A stretch of DNA of 64,000 nt. Origin: Bacteroidales bacterium UBA4360. Its GTDB lineage: Bacteria; Bacteroidota; Bacteroidia; Bacteroidales; UBA932. The notes beneath the pieces are model-generated. The model saw nothing but the letters and a program-made list of their open reading frames with translations, made no database searches and had not been told where the DNA came from. Within the stretch, counting starts at the first letter, position 1; each line of letters starts with the position of its first letter. The DNA lies in contig DGSO01000031.1 of assembly GCA_002393945.1 (NCBI GenBank), positions 56,691 through 120,690 of the forward strand, in the 5' to 3' direction. Below are positions 42,401 through 50,033 of this stretch, one piece after another. Both the position numbers and the translations under genes were made by a program.

Positions 42401-42707
42401 AGATGGGAAATGCGGCGAATACCTGTTTCACGCCGTCTGCAATTCCTTTATCGCTGGTAAAGAGTACCTGTGCGCCGGATTCCTTGGTACTATACTCTAC
42501 GGCAGAAAATCCGTCAAGAACGGTGATCCTGTCTCCGGCTTCCCATTTGAAAGCAGAAAAATCATCGGCAACGCTGGCCTTGGTTTCCTCAATGCTTGTG
42601 AGGAACGTGACGCTGGCTCCGGGCACCTGGACTTCCTCTTCCTGTGGAGTTCCTGTACAGGCGGCAATCAGTATTAGTGTGGATATTATATGTGGAAGGT
42701 ATTTCAT
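39483..42707 (-). CDS. Fimbrillin-like/FN3 multi-domain surface lipoprotein
   Basis: This 1074-residue protein has a lipobox I-A-A-C (about residues 14-17). Residues about 30-275 are fimbrillin-like ('FKWEAGDRITVLDGFSAVEY', 'LLFRSICSYFKFTVPSSDNV'). Two long repeats follow. Each has an FN3-like part ('FCFTGLEPSTDYWFRVLDV' and 'AIGCLEPETDYWFRVRSV') followed by a lectin-like beta-sandwich opening with 'IVIMEDFSELKEGG' or 'VLFEGFDDVMIQADYV'. A further FN3 domain lies between them, with 'PELTLGNVFWSDVQLTWTC'. No catalytic motif is seen, so a surface glycan-binding role is likely. The FN3 plus sandwich pair is also fused to the phosphoesterase at 22921-25713. Gap to the upstream gene is 3 bases. 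Confidence 0.87.
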   Translation of the reverse strand: MKYLPHIISTLILIAACTGTPQEEEVQVPGASVTFLTSIEETKASVADDFSAFKWEAGDRITVLDGFSAVEYSTKESGAQVLFTSDKGIADGVKQVFAAFPISADAHRSTSGIVLTIPSAQRVDAPGMDLSAAPLVACADNPGIKTPLLFRSICSYFKFTVPSSDNVVSITLKGGEEEYLAGKIDVKFEKGIPTFEVIDGTNQIDFSSSKPMNGVYVIPLLPVTLSEGLEVTLRTSDGRTAIHKVIAKDENDVISAIEFRRDKVNHFTLSFSDPVWREAPVAEALSVSSSTAAFRFTENAYSDPEKDFAGHFSIGLYKDSACEDPIKEIDWQVAAISNIASPAFCFTGLEPSTDYWFRVLDVQTQASCQPVRITTEPSSAKTIGNTVAEGGIVIMEDFSELKEGGDPVNKAWGIIGEELSAAPSTLPEWSETDLSSTRLASWAEKTPGAEYVGPGYIRVGDSSSQKDAVMTPVLSNLRESATVKVEFKAAPFSSDYGVGNGTSRLGECYAEVWVVNGEQWLSAGIVELTDDPTHWSSCSVEAYNVLPTSRIAIGGAYGEKTKTSGGKQYGRIYLDDITLTAVKYEQRAAVIAPELTLGNVFWSDVQLTWTCSGEPEAYKVYVDGEVRETLGADVLSYHLTGLESGSRHSVSIAAIYNGAQDEGASAAQYFTTGTVERLTKNLSPTSLAFGIENRAGDNTTNNNPLIEVELLDGPDPATAKSVFRAYVLDAQAQSPASPFFVGLIVDQSKSRAPLNVAIGCLEPETDYWFRVRSVASLEFTNYQPSTPNTQVCTSSNGTSEFSLPLKATTPAKHTAGASEVLFEGFDDVMIQADYVNLAVGSVPAFKKAGKKVGNMSLDTIKNWDGDWSFYGMRTAFASSQFAPHYAWGTQQTKDDEMFTLSAQNGNGLIKGNAPGAGAKIYKFKDTCGSLSGWYSTNNTFAGQGYLELGAYYNASDSKAQVLGMIVTPELHANLSASAKTCTVSFKGLVLQGRSCALEVWKYDGSSKSWSKAGTVAMYNSAGSTEPVTTWSGSSDTHKWYDHSVELTLSEGDRIAFASDKEGAALIDDICIEIK

Positions 42708-42710
42708 CGC

Positions 42711-44933
42711 TTATCTGTATCTAATGAAAATATCCTGGAAAGAAACGTAGTCCGAAGCCCTTGTCTGGGCGGTAATCGAAGACGACTCAATCTCGTCGGT
42801 AAACAGTGACGGGATTGCGCTCATTACAGTGTCGTAAGGGCGTATCCTGACTTTTACATTGTCCTTGCCAAGGGCTTCTGCCGGCAGGCAGAATGCATGG
42901 GAACTTGCGCCAAGACCGGCGTTGACAGAGGTTGGAATCTTGTATGAGCCATACTGGAGAGTGTATGTTGCAATGCTTCTGAGATGAACGTAAGGATTGC
43001 CGGAAAGGTCTGCATTGGCGGCAGGGATGTAAGGTGCTCCGTCAATGCTGTATTCAACAAACCAGTGGCTTGGGAAGGCCTGGAAAGTGGTTGCGGTGCC
43101 CGTTCTTCCTGCATAAAAGCGGAATGCGACCATTATTTCTTTACCTGCGAGGTCTTTTGTCGAGAAATCCATGGTGAGTCCGTTATTACCGGTTATTTCT
43201 CCTTCTTCATTCCAGTTCCACCAGCCGGTTATGGGGCCGAACAAATGGATTGAACGGTATGTGTCAGAGATGCCGCAGGTGCGCTTTGTTCCGGCTATGA
43301 GGCTCTTGTAGCTGTGCTGGTCGGTCATGGATGCTCCGGCTTTTTCGCTTGCAAGGCTTGCTTCGCCGTATGAAGGTTCGGCTTTCCCCAGGTCCCACCC
43401 CGCGATGATTTTCCAGGGCGATTCTCCCGTGAGGCCGGCATAACCTGTCTCATCGACCACTCTTATCTGGTAGCGGCCTGCATCCCCGTAGCGTTTGATT
43501 GTATTATGGACTATAATACCATTTACGTTGCCTGCCCCTTGCGGGATGCCGCCTTCGGGTTTTCTCCAGCGGCAAAGCATGTTTACAGGAGCGCAAATGG
43601 CCTTGCCTTCGCCGTCAACCATAAGGTTCGCAAAGGAATCCATGTAAAAATACCGTTTGGTGTCAGTCTGTGAGACGGAGTTGTCGTTTACGGCCGAGTA
43701 CAGTGCATGATTCTCGCGGATGTCGGTATAGGAACCTTCCTTCACCGGGAATTCAAGACCTCGAAGGCTTGTGAAGGTGTAGATGTCGTTATCGGTAAGT
43801 TCGGAGATATTCTTTTCCTTGACGGGAACTGCAGATCCGGTCTCGCTTTCAAGCATGTTGTCTGAAGTGAGGGCGCCAAGGGTATATCTGTCAGGGTCAT
43901 TTTCCTTTGTTATGACGGCCCCGTCCAGTGAAACTGTGAGGCGTGTTCCGAATACCAGGCGGTTTTCTTCGGCATTTTTGAATACGAGCCTGAGCCCGAG
44001 CGTGCCGTCCTCATTTTCAAGATATGCGGTTCTTCTGGAAGCCGTTGTGTCAACTACCTGCTGAACGGTTTCTGCAACGGTTGCGCTCACGCCGAAATTC
44101 CTGAATTCTCCGGCGGCGTCAAGGGTGAGGACAGGGTTTTCTTCCATGTTGGCGCTGCGCCAGTCGCTCACAACAATTCCAGTCAGGGAGTAGTCTCCTT
44201 CAATCCTCTTTCCTTCAGTTGTCGCCATTGAACGCAATGCGGGGAAATCGAGTAGGGTTCCAAAAACATCGTTTACCGCTGCCTGGGTTATATGCAGGGT
44301 TTCGGTGAGCGTCTCGTTCCATCCGTCAGTATAGGAGAGCGTAATGGTGGCTTTCCTGGATGCATTGAGAGTGCTTTTTGAAATGCTGGCGGTAACTACA
44401 TTTGCTGTTGCAGACGGAGTGCCGATCCAGTCTTCGGATGCATTTATGGATATTTCCCCAAACGGAATATTCGTGTCAAGAGGGAAGGAAACGGATGAAT
44501 CTGAACTTCCCTTGGCACTCTTGTAAGGACTGTCGCAGTGAATGTATGCAACAGTACCAGCCTGTTTTGCAATTATCTGAAGAGGCTGCATGCCGTCCAT
44601 GCTGGCAGTAAGGATTACAGCACGGCGAAAGCCGGTATTGGGGCCGAAGTTAAAGACCAGCGTCTGGTCTCCGCTAAAAGCCGTTTTCCCCTCCATGGAA
44701 GCCCAGGAAGGTATTTCTCCCGTACTGACTGTTACATCTCCGCTTGAGAGTATGCGGATGCTCAGGCTGCCGCCTTCTGCCGGAACTACGCCTGCGGCTT
44801 CTTCCTTGGTGTATGTGCCGCCTTCTGTCACAAATGCATAATCCAGTTCCTGAACCTCTACGTACATGGCGTCATCCAGGTTGCAGGAAACGGCTGCCAG
44901 CAGCAGTGCGCTTAAGAATAATGTCTTTTTCAT
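42711..44933 (-). CDS. BACON/DUF5689 domain lipoprotein
   Basis: This 740-residue protein has a lipobox A-V-S-C (Cys 17). Two BACON-like beta-sandwich domains occupy about residues 40-220: 'GVVPAEGGSLSIRILSSGDV' and 'FPLDTNIPFGEISINASEDW', each with the usual 'W-(I/A)' after the Asp. Residues about 225-450 fit DUF5689 ('RIEGDYSLTGIVVSDWRSAN', 'ENEDGTLGLRLVFKNAEENR'), a domain found in SusCD-linked lipoproteins. The C-terminal 280 residues form another beta-rich module ('YAGLTGESPWKIIAGWDLGK'). Likely an outer-membrane-surface glycan-binding protein. It overlaps the small BACON lipoprotein by 4 bases. Confidence 0.88.
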   Translation of the reverse strand: MKKTLFLSALLLAAVSCNLDDAMYVEVQELDYAFVTEGGTYTKEEAAGVVPAEGGSLSIRILSSGDVTVSTGEIPSWASMEGKTAFSGDQTLVFNFGPNTGFRRAVILTASMDGMQPLQIIAKQAGTVAYIHCDSPYKSAKGSSDSSVSFPLDTNIPFGEISINASEDWIGTPSATANVVTASISKSTLNASRKATITLSYTDGWNETLTETLHITQAAVNDVFGTLLDFPALRSMATTEGKRIEGDYSLTGIVVSDWRSANMEENPVLTLDAAGEFRNFGVSATVAETVQQVVDTTASRRTAYLENEDGTLGLRLVFKNAEENRLVFGTRLTVSLDGAVITKENDPDRYTLGALTSDNMLESETGSAVPVKEKNISELTDNDIYTFTSLRGLEFPVKEGSYTDIRENHALYSAVNDNSVSQTDTKRYFYMDSFANLMVDGEGKAICAPVNMLCRWRKPEGGIPQGAGNVNGIIVHNTIKRYGDAGRYQIRVVDETGYAGLTGESPWKIIAGWDLGKAEPSYGEASLASEKAGASMTDQHSYKSLIAGTKRTCGISDTYRSIHLFGPITGWWNWNEEGEITGNNGLTMDFSTKDLAGKEIMVAFRFYAGRTGTATTFQAFPSHWFVEYSIDGAPYIPAANADLSGNPYVHLRSIATYTLQYGSYKIPTSVNAGLGASSHAFCLPAEALGKDNVKVRIRPYDTVMSAIPSLFTDEIESSSITAQTRASDYVSFQDIFIRYR

Positions 44934-45295
44934 AATACTTCCAGCCGCGTTGAATTATACTTTTGGGTAATATGTACAGTTTGGGTGAATGTCCCGCTTT
45001 TGAGCACAAGATTTACTTCCCTTTCAGCTACATCATTGTCTTTATATGACAGTCTCACGACGCCGTTTCCACTGCCGGATTCTGTGCCCGGGGCTATTGT
45101 AATCCAGGTCTGTTCAGCGTCAAATTCTGCTGTCCAGTCTCCCGAGCAATACACATACAGCGGGAACGTGTCACCTGTATAAGGAAGAGTGTAGGCAACC
45201 GCGTCAACTGAGAGGTCGTAATGCTTCTCGTAAGGTTTTGCGCATCCTGTCAGAAGGATAATGGCAAAAACGATATTGCAGATATGTCTATTCAT
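44930..45295 (-). CDS. Small single-BACON-domain lipoprotein
   Basis: This 121-residue protein starts at ATG 45295 ('MNRHICNIVFAIILLTGC', lipobox L-L-T-G-C). The longer frame upstream lies inside susD. The mature part is one BACON-type sandwich: 'YTGDTFPLYVYCSGDWTAEF' with the characteristic 'W', 'TWITIAPGTESGSGNGVVRL', and the closing 'GTFTQTVHITQK'. BACON domains are thought to bind carbohydrate or mucin. It overlaps susD by 8 bases and the DUF5689 gene by 4. A free-standing BACON lipoprotein this small is less common than BACON repeats in larger proteins. Confidence 0.85.
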   Translation of the reverse strand: MNRHICNIVFAIILLTGCAKPYEKHYDLSVDAVAYTLPYTGDTFPLYVYCSGDWTAEFDAEQTWITIAPGTESGSGNGVVRLSYKDNDVAEREVNLVLKSGTFTQTVHITQKYNSTRLEVL

Positions 45296-46952
45296 TGTAT
45301 GCATCGTTTGTAAGGACTCCGCCTGAAAGGGCACATTCGGTGTCTGGAATAGGATAGAACTGGTGGCAGCGGCGGATATTGGCAACCACACGTGGTTCTT
45401 CATTGAAAGACTTGGTCATGTCGTACCAGATGCCCCAGCGCACGAGGTCGAACTTGCGGTGGAACTCTCCGCCAAGTTCGCGGGCGCGTTCATTCTGGAT
45501 TTCACGCATGAGGTCAATATCGGTAGAATACTGGTAAGGGGCAAGTCCGGCGCGGGCGCGGGTCTTGTCAAGATAGCTGATGGCTTTGTCGGAAAGGCCA
45601 AGTTCGCAGTAGCATTCGGCCTGCATGAGGACGGCGTCGGCATATCGGAATATGCGGTAATTGTTGCTGTCATATGTCGCCGTCATTGCCGGACACCAGA
45701 ACTGCGGGCCTCCATAGAAGAATCCACCCGTCTTGATTGTCTCGAAGGTGTTCCCGTTTTCAAGATTGCCCATACCTACCTTATACAGGATTCGGCGGTC
45801 AAGTGCTTTGCCGTTTGCGGTAACTCCGCTTTCAATGGCGTTGAGGTCAATAATTGACTTGTAGCGCTTTACCGATGCAGAGAAATCGTAAGTCTCGTTG
45901 TTGAAGGTCATGGGCAAAGCCTCGAAGATGCCCTGGGCGTTTGCAGAGTTCTCTGCCTTGGAATTGTTGGCGCTGCGGTAAAGGGCGAAATGCTTTCCGA
46001 TCTTGACAGGAGAAGAATTGGTGCCTGTGCGTGCAAGCTCCGGCATATAGACTCCGTCGTATATCCATTCACCGGCGCATCGGGGAGACATGACGCTTGC
46101 AACCTGGCCGTAGAACTTGACGCCGTCGGCACTCCAGGCGTGCTGAATCTCGAAAATGCTTTCGGCGGTGTTCTTGTAGCGCCACTGGATTTGATCAAGC
46201 GGGAAGTTGTTCTCAGAGAACTCTCCGTAGGTCTGCTCCAACAGATCCAAGGCATACAGGGCATCGTTCCATTCGCTGTTCCACATGGCGAATTTGGCCA
46301 TGAGCATGAGCGTAAGGGCATAGCCGGCATGTTGGTTCTTGACCTCGTTTGCGCGGCACCTGAGGCCGTTTTCATCTGTAAAGAACGGCAGGGCGTTGTT
46401 TTTCAGGTCATCGTACAGGACGCTCCTTATCTCAGAAGCCGATGTCCTTGGCAGTCTCCTTATCACTTCCATCGTCTCAATGTCCTTTACGGGCATTGTA
46501 TAGAAGGGAACCTCTCCCATGAAAGAAGTGAGGATATAATAGTACAGCGCCCTGAGGGCACGTGCTTCGGCAACCATCGGCCCTTTCACTGAATCTTCGA
46601 TGGGACTGTCTGCTATGCAGGCTATGCATTCGTTGGCACGTGCAATGCCTTTATATGCATAGAGCCATACGTTGGCGGCAGCACCGGGTCTGGCGGGGGT
46701 TATGGCAAGTATGCCGTCCTCTGCCGATACATTGCAGAAGTACAGGTCCGTGCAGGCCTCGGTGGCAAGGAGGAATGGCCGGTTGTAGATGTAGTGAACC
46801 GGAGTGTAGCAGGCTCTGAGGGCAGAATAGCACTGCTCCTCAGTCTTATAGAAGCTGTCTTTTGTCACGTAGCCGTCGGCGGTTTCCTTGAGGGAGCAGG
46901 AAACTGCGGCTACCGTCAGAGTCAGCACTGTCAATAGTTTCTGGATGCTCAT
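45288..46952 (-). CDS. susD: SusD/RagB-family outer-membrane glycan-binding lipoprotein
   Basis: This 554-residue protein has a lipobox A-V-S-C (about residue 19). SusD family features: 'KDSFYKTEEQCYSALRACYT' at the N-terminus, 'KGIARANECIACIADS', 'AEARALRALYYYILTSFMGE' (the conserved helix, about residues 130-150), 'RIFRYADAVLMQAECYCELG' near 430, and the closing 'EIQNERARELGGEFHRKFDLVRWG'. SusD acts as a lid on its SusC partner, closing over the bound oligosaccharide. It starts 1 base after the susC stop. Confidence 0.97.
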   Translation of the reverse strand: MSIQKLLTVLTLTVAAVSCSLKETADGYVTKDSFYKTEEQCYSALRACYTPVHYIYNRPFLLATEACTDLYFCNVSAEDGILAITPARPGAAANVWLYAYKGIARANECIACIADSPIEDSVKGPMVAEARALRALYYYILTSFMGEVPFYTMPVKDIETMEVIRRLPRTSASEIRSVLYDDLKNNALPFFTDENGLRCRANEVKNQHAGYALTLMLMAKFAMWNSEWNDALYALDLLEQTYGEFSENNFPLDQIQWRYKNTAESIFEIQHAWSADGVKFYGQVASVMSPRCAGEWIYDGVYMPELARTGTNSSPVKIGKHFALYRSANNSKAENSANAQGIFEALPMTFNNETYDFSASVKRYKSIIDLNAIESGVTANGKALDRRILYKVGMGNLENGNTFETIKTGGFFYGGPQFWCPAMTATYDSNNYRIFRYADAVLMQAECYCELGLSDKAISYLDKTRARAGLAPYQYSTDIDLMREIQNERARELGGEFHRKFDLVRWGIWYDMTKSFNEEPRVVANIRRCHQFYPIPDTECALSGGVLTNDAYNE

Positions 46953-46953
46953 C

Positions 46954-49900
46954 TTAGAAATTCATTTGAAGGTTAAGGACAAAGGTTCTGGCCTTTGGAT
47001 AGGCTCCGATGTCGGCCCTGCGGATTGTGGAAGTCTCACTGGATGTGGAGACGTCAGGGTCAAAGCCGTTATATGAAGTGAGAAGGAAGAGATTCTCTCC
47101 GGTTATGCCCACGGTGAGGCTGCGCATGAAGGATTTTCTCTTCTTGGTAAAATCGAAGGTGTAAGCAAGGTTCACGGTCTTGAGCCTGAGGTAGGATGCG
47201 TCGTGTACTTGCAGAGAACTTGGGACATGGCGTTCGCCGATGCCGGCGCGAGGATAGTTCGACTCCGGATTCCTTACGGGATGCCAGGCGTCTGTCATGT
47301 AGCGGTACTGGTTTGTATAGTAACCGCCGGCCATTGTGAACTCTGACCAGTTATAGATCTTTCCTCCAAGAGAATAGGCAAGATATACACCAAGTTTGAG
47401 CCTTTTGTAATTGAAAGTGTTCTGAAGGCCTCCGTAGAGGACAGGGTCTGCGCTGCCAAGGTAGCGGAGGTCGTCGGTGGAAAGGTTTCCGTCATGGTTG
47501 ACATCGGCATATTTGGCCCTTCCAAGCATGACGTAATAATTGGGATTGTCCGATGAAAGTGCGGTCTGGCCCACATAGCTGTGGGTTATCTGATTCTTCA
47601 TCACCTCATCTACGTTATGGAAGACGCCTTCATACTGGAATCCCCAAAGAGCATTCAGCGGATAACCGGACTTGTATCCGTAAATCATGAATCCGCTGCC
47701 TTCCATTACGGAAACATACTCTTCGTGGCCGATGTCTTCAACCATCTGCGAGTTGTGCGACAAAGTGAATTCCGTTGACCATCCCCAGTTGCGGGTTACT
47801 ATGTTCTTCGTTCCCAGAGTGAGTTCGATTCCGCGGTTGGAGGTGCGTCCAAGATTGGTATAACGGTCAGAGAACCCGGTGGACTGGATGGTCTTGAGAG
47901 TGAGAAGCAAATCAGTAGTGTAAGAACTGTAAGCTTCCAGAGTGAGATTGATTCTTTCTTTGAACAGGGAAATGTCGATGCCTGCATTGAAGAGAGTGGT
48001 CTTCTCCCATGTGAGGTTAGGGTTCTCTACCCTGGAAGGATAGAATCCTGCGCTCTGTGTTCCTTCGAAAACGGCCCCCGATGTGGATGATGCATATACG
48101 CCCAGTGAACGGTATGCTGCAATGGCATCATTGCCCGTGCGTCCGGCACTGAGCCTGAGGGACAGGTTGTCAATCTGGGGTACGGCTTTCATGAAACGCT
48201 CCTTGGAGACATTCCATTTCAGTGCGGCTGAGGGGAAGAATCCCCATTTGTTGTTTGCTGCAAAGTTGGAAGAGCCGTCGGCCCTGGCGGTGAATGTGAG
48301 ATAGTACTTGCCTTTATAGTTGTAATTGAGGCGTGTGTAGAGGGACTCCCTGACTATTCTTTCAGTGTTGGAATTATTCGTGTATCCCTCTTTAGTGCTC
48401 ACTGCATTCAGGTTGTTCCATTTAAGGTTGTCATCCAGGATGCCGTCTGCCGCGATTATCATCTGGTCCACGTCCTTCGAGCTTGCAGAGAAACCGGCCA
48501 TGCCTTCGAAGTGATGACCTTTCCCGAACTTCTTTGTCCAGGTAAGCGTGTTTTCGCTCATCAGCTGAATGGCGTTGTATTCAGTGCGGTTCACAAGGCC
48601 GCCCTGTCCGTCATAACGGGCAGGCAGAGTTGAAGGGCTGTACTTGAAAACATGAACGTGGTGGGGCGTGTACGTATTCTGGCTTTTTATGACAAGACCT
48701 GCTATCGGCTTAAGTGTAATCTCGCCGGAAATGGAACTGTTTTGACGCTCCTTGTGGAAATCTATGAGGTTGATGGCGTTCCTTGGCGTATTGATTTTGG
48801 TGCCGTTCTCATAAAGGGGGTTCACCTCGTCAGTTGCGCCGATGAAAGGAGCGAGGTACACGACGCCCGTATAAACGTTCGTTCCGCCGATATTTGCTTT
48901 GTTTGGATTCTCCTTGGCGTATGTGAGAGTTGCCTTGAGCCCAAGGCTGAGCCACTTTGCGAACTCGTGAGTGATGTTGAAACGGCCGGTGGCACGGCTG
49001 AAACCGCTGCCGTCCACGATACCCTGTGTGTCGTTGACGCCTGCCGATGCAAAATAGGAAGTTCCGTTTCCTTTCCCGGAAACGGAGACATTCGCCGTTT
49101 TTGTAAAAGCGGTGCGGGTGACTTCCTCGAGCCAGTCGGTGTCGTTCTTGAAGTCTGCAACATCGTATGCCGCCGTCGGGGCCGATGCGTCAGGATGGTA
49201 GATGTAATAATCCAGATAGGTGTAATCGTTGCGGTAGCGAATAAGCTCTTCCGTGTTCATGACGTCCAGTTTGCGGGCCAGTCTGGATACTCCGAACGTG
49301 GCTTTTGCCGTTACTCTGGGGCGGGCGGTAACGCCTTTCTTTGTGGTTATGATTACTACGCCGTTTGCTCCTCTTGAGCCGTAGATGGCAGTCGATGATG
49401 CATCTTTGAGGATGCTTATGGATTCAATATCATCTGGATTTATTTCATTGAGATCCATGACTGCATCCATAACGCCGTCAATGACTATGAGCGGCTCATT
49501 CGATGCTTCAATTGAACGTGTTCCCCTCAGGCGGATGGATGTCCCTGCTCCAGGTTCGCCGGTTGTTGACATTACATCCATGCCTGCGACTTTACCCTGC
49601 AGTGCCTGGTCTATGCTGGTTGTGGGAGCTTCGATTATTTCATCCATCTTTACCAGCGAAACGCTTCCGGTGAGGTCTGTCTTCTTGGCCTGGCCATATC
49701 CGATGACCACCACGTCGTTCAGGGTGGTGGATGCATCCGGCTTCATGGTGACATCAATTGTACGTCGCCCTTCTACTACCACTGTCATGGTTTCATAGCC
49801 CAGAAAGTCGAACTGGAGGACAGTGTCGTCCTTCTTGAGCGTGATGGAATACTTACCATCCGGCCCTGCCATGGATCCTTGCCTGGAGTTTGGGGCGATG

Positions 49901-50022
49901 ACGCTTGCTCCGGGGAGGGGGAGCCCTTCCTCGTCAAGCACTGTTCCCGTAACCGTGAAGCCCTGTGCCCACGAAACTGCGGAAAGAAGCATCAAAGCAA
50001 GCAGTGTTAGGAGTTTTCGCAT
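46954..50022 (-). CDS. susC: SusC/RagA-family TonB-linked outer-membrane transporter
   Basis: This 1022-residue protein has a signal peptide ending S-W-A-Q (residue 20). A carboxypeptidase-regulatory-like domain (about 22-100: 'GTVLDEEGLPLPGASVIAPN') precedes the SusC hallmark 'LNDVVVIGYGQAKKTDLTGS' (about 103-122). The plug contains 'ALQGKVAGMDVMSTTGEPGA', 'IRLRGTRSIEASNEPLIVID' and 'DIESISILKDASSTAIYGSR'. The rest is a 22-strand barrel, ending in Phe (L-N-L-Q-M-N-F), as expected for outer-membrane insertion. It imports oligosaccharides with TonB energy. There is no extra sigma-factor signalling domain at the N-terminus, which fits control by the LacI regulator instead. Confidence 0.97.
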   Translation of the reverse strand: MRKLLTLLALMLLSAVSWAQGFTVTGTVLDEEGLPLPGASVIAPNSRQGSMAGPDGKYSITLKKDDTVLQFDFLGYETMTVVVEGRRTIDVTMKPDASTTLNDVVVIGYGQAKKTDLTGSVSLVKMDEIIEAPTTSIDQALQGKVAGMDVMSTTGEPGAGTSIRLRGTRSIEASNEPLIVIDGVMDAVMDLNEINPDDIESISILKDASSTAIYGSRGANGVVIITTKKGVTARPRVTAKATFGVSRLARKLDVMNTEELIRYRNDYTYLDYYIYHPDASAPTAAYDVADFKNDTDWLEEVTRTAFTKTANVSVSGKGNGTSYFASAGVNDTQGIVDGSGFSRATGRFNITHEFAKWLSLGLKATLTYAKENPNKANIGGTNVYTGVVYLAPFIGATDEVNPLYENGTKINTPRNAINLIDFHKERQNSSISGEITLKPIAGLVIKSQNTYTPHHVHVFKYSPSTLPARYDGQGGLVNRTEYNAIQLMSENTLTWTKKFGKGHHFEGMAGFSASSKDVDQMIIAADGILDDNLKWNNLNAVSTKEGYTNNSNTERIVRESLYTRLNYNYKGKYYLTFTARADGSSNFAANNKWGFFPSAALKWNVSKERFMKAVPQIDNLSLRLSAGRTGNDAIAAYRSLGVYASSTSGAVFEGTQSAGFYPSRVENPNLTWEKTTLFNAGIDISLFKERINLTLEAYSSYTTDLLLTLKTIQSTGFSDRYTNLGRTSNRGIELTLGTKNIVTRNWGWSTEFTLSHNSQMVEDIGHEEYVSVMEGSGFMIYGYKSGYPLNALWGFQYEGVFHNVDEVMKNQITHSYVGQTALSSDNPNYYVMLGRAKYADVNHDGNLSTDDLRYLGSADPVLYGGLQNTFNYKRLKLGVYLAYSLGGKIYNWSEFTMAGGYYTNQYRYMTDAWHPVRNPESNYPRAGIGERHVPSSLQVHDASYLRLKTVNLAYTFDFTKKRKSFMRSLTVGITGENLFLLTSYNGFDPDVSTSSETSTIRRADIGAYPKARTFVLNLQMNF

Positions 50023-50033
50023 AAAACTATAGA

